Of a DNA stretch of 15,964 bases, positions 13,696-15,964 are shown piece by piece (the first letter of the stretch is position 1; every line of letters begins with the position of its first letter). Below the pieces are notes generated by a model. It saw only the letters and a program-made list of their open reading frames with translations. It did no database searches and was not told where the DNA came from. The position numbers and the translations under genes were made by a program. The DNA lies in contig URFJ01000030.1 in assembly GCA_900547135.1 (NCBI GenBank), positions 1 to 15,964 of the forward strand. The letters are read 5' to 3'. Source of the stretch: an uncultured Eubacteriales bacterium. GTDB lineage: Bacteria; Bacillota; Clostridia; Christensenellales; CAG-138.

Positions 13696-13954
13696 TTAAG
13701 TCCTCCATCAATTCCGCTACGCTGTGAAATGACTTGCTGAGGTTGCGCCCATGGTTTACGTCATCAATCGCCGCCAAGGTTTCAGGATTAGGAATGCTAA
13801 GTGCAATTTCAAACGGCATGCCTTGTTGGCGCACCATAGTCTTTGCGAAAATATTAAACGCCGTAGTCATATTCATACCGAGTTCATTACATAAATAATC
13901 AAATTGCTTTTTTAAATTTTCGTCCATTCGGATATTGATATTTGTTTGAGCCAT
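13688..13954 (-). CDS. dinJ: Antitoxin, RelB/DinJ family
   Basis: An 88-residue antitoxin partner of the YafQ toxin. The N-terminal half has the ribbon-helix-helix pattern of RelB/DinJ (NINIRMDENLKKQFDYLCNE, then LGMNMTTAFNIFAKTMV), which dimerises and binds its operator. The C-terminal half (SIPNPETLAAIDDVNHGRNL onward) would wrap the toxin. The ATG at 13954 has AAAGGAG about 8 bases upstream. A promoter with a palindrome over its -35 box lies ahead, consistent with autorepression by the antitoxin-toxin complex. Confidence 0.94.
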   Translation of the reverse strand: MAQTNINIRMDENLKKQFDYLCNELGMNMTTAFNIFAKTMVRQQGMPFEIALSIPNPETLAAIDDVNHGRNLSKSFHSVAELMEDLNA

Positions 13955-13982
13955 GATAAACTCCTTTCTGTTTATTATCTAT

Positions 13983-14014
13983 AGTATGCCACTTTTTATT
14001 TATGTTGTCAACAT
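13983..14014 (-). promoter_or_regulatory. Promoter and operator of the dinJ-yafQ pair
   Basis: On the minus strand TTGACA (14006-14011) and CATACT (13983-13988) are 17 bases apart; TACTAT at 13981-13986 is an alternative -10. ATGTTG-T-CAACAT (14002-14014), a palindrome, covers the -35 box, with a further TTTATTTAT/ATAAATAAA pair outside it. This fits the autoregulation known for RelB-type antitoxins. Confidence 0.75.
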
Positions 14015-14039
14015 GATATAAATAAATTTATTGACATTT

Positions 14040-14277
14040 TTGGTTCGCGCGCTCGCATGTTTTATGCGCAAACTACATAATATTACCAGCGTTACCTTTT
14101 GTCGATTTTTAGGATATATAGCTATAAAAGGCATTTCAACTCCAGAATTCTAAGGATTGAAAGGAGAATATCATGTCACATCGCAGTCACAGTAAGCACT
14201 CTCCGTAACTCTAACCGCCTAACTCCAATATTTATTTTAGATCAAAGACGCAAACATCTTTTCCGCCCTCAATTATC
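14040..14277. other. Intergenic region with one tiny ORF
   Basis: No gene longer than a few codons. An 11-codon ORF (14173-14208, MSHRSHSKHSP) follows an AAAGGAG ribosome site (about 14160-14166), possibly a decayed gene start or leader peptide. Nothing else is recognised. Confidence 0.4.
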
Positions 14278-14322
14278 TTAAGCTAAGAGCAGGGCGGCTA
14301 ACGTTTTCATGATGTGTTTCAT
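14278..14322 (-). CDS. Possible 14-residue leader-like peptide
   Basis: MKHIMKTLAALLLA followed by a stop, with GAGGA at about 14331-14335 placed 8 bases upstream and a palindrome at 14348-14363 further upstream. The sequence looks like the start of a signal peptide or single membrane helix cut off by a stop. It may be the remnant of a secreted-protein gene or a tiny toxic or leader peptide. I do not recognise it. Confidence 0.3.
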   Translation of the reverse strand: MKHIMKTLAALLLA

Positions 14323-14347
14323 AAAATTTTCCTCACTATATGTATTA

Positions 14348-14363
14348 TTGTAACACGTTACAA
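14348..14363. promoter_or_regulatory. Operator-like palindrome TTGTAAC-AC-GTTACAA
   Basis: A perfect 7-bp inverted repeat with a 2-base centre, about 25 bases upstream of the small ORF at 14322. On the minus strand TTGATA and TATTGT, 17 bases apart, lie just upstream (about 14366-14396), so the palindrome would sit just downstream of a promoter, as repressor sites do. Confidence 0.55.
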
Positions 14364-14416
14364 CTACACAATAGCATATACGACCGCATTTATCAATATG
14401 CAATGAGGGCAAATAT

Positions 14417-14441
14417 ATAAATAAAGGGCCATTTCGGCCCG
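14417..14441 (-). terminator. Terminator downstream of the first HTH gene
   Basis: GGGCC and GGCCC flank a 5-base loop (14426-14440), followed on the minus strand by TTTATTTATAT. It lies 37 bases after the HTH gene's stop. Confidence 0.7.
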
Positions 14442-14477
14442 ATTGGATGTGGTTTATAATCATTTATATTACTAAGG

Positions 14478-14813
14478 CTATTCGTTATATTTATCTAACA
14501 TCTTATTTTGAGTTTTTAAAAGCTCTTTAGCCATAATCAATAAATATTCCTGTGTTTCTGGATTAAGGCTTTTAAATATTTCGTTAAATTCTCTAATATG
14601 CGGAGAATCTTCCCACATACCCCCTGTACCGTAACGAAGCCACGATTCGTTAACACTGAATGTAGAACATACAAGTTTTACTGTTTTATCAGTAATAACG
14701 CTGTTCCCGCATTCCATCATAGAAAGTGATGTTTGAGTCATGCCTAAGTGTTTTGCAAATTCGCTTTGACTTAGGTCTAGTGTTTTTCGAACCTCTCTTA
14801 ATCTATCGTGCAT
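14478..14813 (-). CDS. XRE-family repressor-like protein
   Basis: A 111-residue protein with an N-terminal XRE/Cro-type helix-turn-helix (residues about 3-58: LREVRKTLDLSQSEFAKHLG, then MTQTSLSMMECGNS). A phage-repressor-like NESWLRYGTGGMWED follows, then a helical C terminus that may dimerise. The start is the ATG at 14813 because AAGGGGTG lies about 7 bases upstream; a start 17 codons earlier lacks a site and would overlap the promoter. It is divergent from the small gene at 14956 across a region with palindromic sites, a typical repressor switch. No protease domain (S24) is present, so regulation by RecA-stimulated self-cleavage is not expected. Confidence 0.88.
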   Translation of the reverse strand: MHDRLREVRKTLDLSQSEFAKHLGMTQTSLSMMECGNSVITDKTVKLVCSTFSVNESWLRYGTGGMWEDSPHIREFNEIFKSLNPETQEYLLIMAKELLKTQNKMLDKYNE

Positions 14814-14835
14814 GTAAATCACCCCTTCTTTCGCT

Positions 14836-14922
14836 AGAATATCAGAAAATTGAAAAAAGCGCAAGTCTTTTATTAAACTTTTAATAAAAGTACTTGACTT
14901 TTGATAAAGTAGTTGATATTAT
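14836..14922. promoter_or_regulatory. Divergent promoters with palindromic operators (switch 1)
   Basis: Plus strand: TTGACT (14894-14899) and TATTAT (14917-14922), spacer 17. Minus strand: TTGCGC (14859-14864) and TATTCT (14836-14841), spacer 17. Between and across them lie ACTTTTA-A-TAAAAGT (14877-14891, perfect) and ACTTTTGATAAAGT (14897-14910), plausible sites for the adjacent XRE protein. The second site covers part of the plus-strand -35 box. Confidence 0.75.
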
Positions 14923-14955
14923 ACTATTAAGCCATTGATAAGGAGGCAAGCAAAA

Positions 14956-15120
14956 ATGAATTTGGTACAAGAAGCTACAGAGATTGTAAAAAAGCTGTCA
15001 AAGGAAAATCAGTTAAACATGGTCACGTATGCTCGTATTGCATATATAGCTCAAAAGGCAGCTCAGCAGGCAATGGAGCAGCAGGACACCCAGCAATCCA
15101 CAGCCCAGCAGGCGGGTTAA
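14956..15120 (+). CDS. Hypothetical small helical protein with a Gln-rich tail
   Basis: A 54-residue protein, MNLVQEATEIVKKLSKENQL to the tail QQSTAQQAG. The ATG at 14956 has AAGGAGG at 14940-14946 placed 9 bases upstream; a TTG 7 codons earlier would include that site. Predicted mostly helical, with no known domain. It is the first gene after the divergent promoter, the position of Cro, Cox or excisionase-like genes in phages. Its last codons lie in a 23-bp sequence repeated at the end of the HTH gene at 15699, so the two proteins share the tail TAQQA(G/S). Confidence 0.7.
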   Translation: MNLVQEATEIVKKLSKENQLNMVTYARIAYIAQKAAQQAMEQQDTQQSTAQQAG

Positions 15121-15122
15121 GG
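15100..15122 (+). repeat. 23-bp direct repeat, copy 1
   Basis: ACAGCCCAGCAGGCGGGTT followed by AAGG, covering the last codons and stop of the gene at 14956. Copy 2 at 15879-15901 differs at one base. The two bracket the second repressor switch. Confidence 0.8.
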
Positions 15123-15126
15123 AGGC

Positions 15127-15354
15127 TTAATGGCGCGTAGGGTCATCTGACAACCCCACGAGGTAGTCAAGGGACACGTTGAAGTATTCGGCTAGGGCGC
15201 AAAGGACTTCAATAGAAGCGGCGCGTTCGCCCTTCTCCATGTGAGTTATCGCAGTACGGTTTATTCCGATAGCATTAGCAAGGACGTTTTGAGAAACATT
15301 CGAAGCGCTACGGAGTTCTAGCAGCCGTTGGGAAAAAATTTCTTTAGAAAACAT
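15127..15354 (-). CDS. XRE-family repressor-like protein (second switch)
   Basis: A 75-residue protein that is almost only a Cro/CI-type HTH domain: FSQRLLELRSASNVSQNVLA, NAIGINRTAITHMEKGERA, then ALAEYFNVSLDYLVGLSDDP, the usual ending of this family. The ATG at 15354 has AAGAGGT about 6 bases upstream. It is transcribed divergently from the HTH gene at 15441. The shared intergenic region has overlapping promoters and two matched operators, so this is a likely repressor of one or both. It ends within a few bases of copy 1 of the 23-bp repeat. Confidence 0.9.
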   Translation of the reverse strand: MFSKEIFSQRLLELRSASNVSQNVLANAIGINRTAITHMEKGERAASIEVLCALAEYFNVSLDYLVGLSDDPTRH

Positions 15355-15364
15355 AAAAAACCTC

Positions 15365-15418
15365 TTGACACGTGACTTAAAGACACATATAATAGATACA
15401 TAAGTGACTGAGAGTCAC
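15365..15418. promoter_or_regulatory. Overlapping divergent promoters with two matched operators (switch 2)
   Basis: Plus strand: TTGACA (15365-15370) and TATAAT (15388-15393), spacer 17, a perfect consensus. Minus strand: TGACTC (15412-15417) and TATTAT (15389-15394), spacer 17, so the -10 boxes overlap. Operators: GTGACT-TAA-AGACAC (15372-15386), inside the plus-strand promoter spacer, and GTGACT-GAG-AGTCAC (15404-15418, perfect), over the minus-strand -35 box. They have the same layout and start 32 bases apart. Confidence 0.85.
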
Positions 15419-15440
15419 ACAGCAAGAGGAAGGAGGTACG

Positions 15441-15671
15441 GTGAAAACAATGCTATGGCAGGAACGGATTAACCGCGATTGGACACAGGAATATGTGGCA
15501 AAACAAATTGGCGTGTCCCGTACAGCGTTTAATCATATTGAAAACGGCCGACGCAAACCCTCATATGACGTTCTTGTCAAACTATTAGATCTATTTGGGT
15601 GCAAAGATCTCCGTCAACTATTTGCGGTAGTTGACGAGACGGAACCCCCTAAACTCTCACCCCCAAAATAA
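15441..15671 (+). CDS. XRE-family HTH protein, Cro-like position
   Basis: A 76-residue HTH protein (WQERINRDWTQEYVAKQIGV, SRTAFNHIENGRRKPSYDVL), followed by a short acidic and Pro-rich tail. The start is GTG at 15441 or ATG at 15450: GGAGG at 15432-15436 is 4 bases from the GTG and 13 from the ATG, so the GTG is preferred but uncertain. It is the first gene under the consensus promoter and is divergent from the repressor at 15354, the layout of a Cro-type antagonist. The next HTH gene starts 27 bases after its stop and is probably co-transcribed. Confidence 0.87.
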   Translation: MKTMLWQERINRDWTQEYVAKQIGVSRTAFNHIENGRRKPSYDVLVKLLDLFGCKDLRQLFAVVDETEPPKLSPPK

Positions 15672-15698
15672 CACAGAACTCAAACGAGGTCAAGCAGC

Positions 15699-15899
15699 AT
15701 GAACAATGTTAGAACAATAAGGACGGAACAGAAAATCAGTATAAGCGCATTGTCGAAGAAGACGGGTATATCAAGATCGATAATATATCAGCTTGAATAC
15801 GGCAGGCGTGATGTGCAGATAAGCACGGCACAGAGGATAGCGGCGGCGCTGGGATGCACGTTGAACGATCTGTTTGGTACAGCCCAGCAGGCGAGTTAA
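15699..15899 (+). CDS. XRE-family HTH protein, third of the switch
   Basis: A 66-residue HTH protein (VRTIRTEQKISISALSKKTG, ISRSIIYQLEYGRRDVQIST, ALGCTLNDLF). The ATG at 15699 has GAGGT about 8 bases upstream. The domain proper ends at LNDLF; the last residues GTAQQAS are encoded by copy 2 of the 23-bp repeat, as if the gene's end had been joined to a copied segment. It follows the HTH gene at 15441 in the same direction and is probably part of the same transcript. Confidence 0.86.
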   Translation: MNNVRTIRTEQKISISALSKKTGISRSIIYQLEYGRRDVQISTAQRIAAALGCTLNDLFGTAQQAS

Positions 15900-15901
15900 G
15901 G
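15879..15901 (+). repeat. 23-bp direct repeat, copy 2
   Basis: Matches copy 1 (15100-15122) at 22 of 23 bases and covers the end and stop codon of the HTH gene at 15699. The next gene's ribosome site follows directly. Confidence 0.8.
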
Positions 15902-15919
15902 GGAGAAAGGATTAGTAAA

Positions 15920-15964
15920 ATGATCGAAAAACGCATCTATTCGCAATGGGCTTTTAGCGATAAT
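15920..15964 (+). CDS. Start of an unidentified gene cut by the window edge
   Basis: The ATG at 15920 has GAAAGG at 15905-15910 about 9 bases upstream and reads MIEKRIYSQWAFSDN to the window end. Too short to identify. It follows the HTH genes in the same direction, so it may be the next gene of the same transcript. Confidence 0.6.
   Translation, partial: MIEKRIYSQWAFSDN

Overview
The window looks like a patchwork from one or more anaerobic Firmicutes (Clostridia). The evidence is the low-GC groEL end, the Clostridia-type FtsX ABC transporter, the WYL/GyrI-like/VOC/DUF3788 set, DUF2935, and phage genes of the DUF2800/DUF2815 type. The organism cannot be named from the sequence alone. Composition changes sharply at about 770: groEL is very AT-rich, while everything to its right is more GC-balanced in its genes.

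Layout. 1-700: the 3' end of groEL and its terminator. 700-822: an abrupt compositional junction with a C7 run and a G8 run, either a transfer boundary or an assembly misjoin. 823-4630: a tight three-gene operon (two FtsX-type permeases and a LolD/MacB-type ATPase) closed by a terminator. 4631-5834: gene-poor, with three tiny ORFs and one palindrome. 5835-8440, minus strand: a decayed WYL-domain regulator followed by intact GyrI-like, VOC and DUF3788 genes. 9002-9892, minus strand: a DUF2935 two-repeat helical protein.

10238-11828 is a graveyard of mobile-element genes: the 3' end of a DUF2800 gene, a DUF2815 fragment with a frameshift, a Fic-family gene joined to it in frame and itself frameshifted, the start of a phage tail endopeptidase with nonsense codons, and the start of a large serine recombinase.

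At 11940-11968 lies the 3' end of a tRNA or tmRNA gene on the minus strand, with a minus-strand terminator just beyond it. It sits next to a tyrosine integrase (12112-13239). I read this as one attachment-site end of an integrated element that extends to the right, out of the window. The element carries the integrase, two degenerate type I-C-like CRISPR repeats, a YafQ/DinJ toxin-antitoxin pair, and two successive divergent repressor switches. The second switch has a consensus promoter and two matched operators.

The most unusual items are the pair of CRISPR-like repeats between integrase and toxin, the tRNA/tmRNA attachment end, and the near-identical 23-bp repeat that brackets the second repressor switch.
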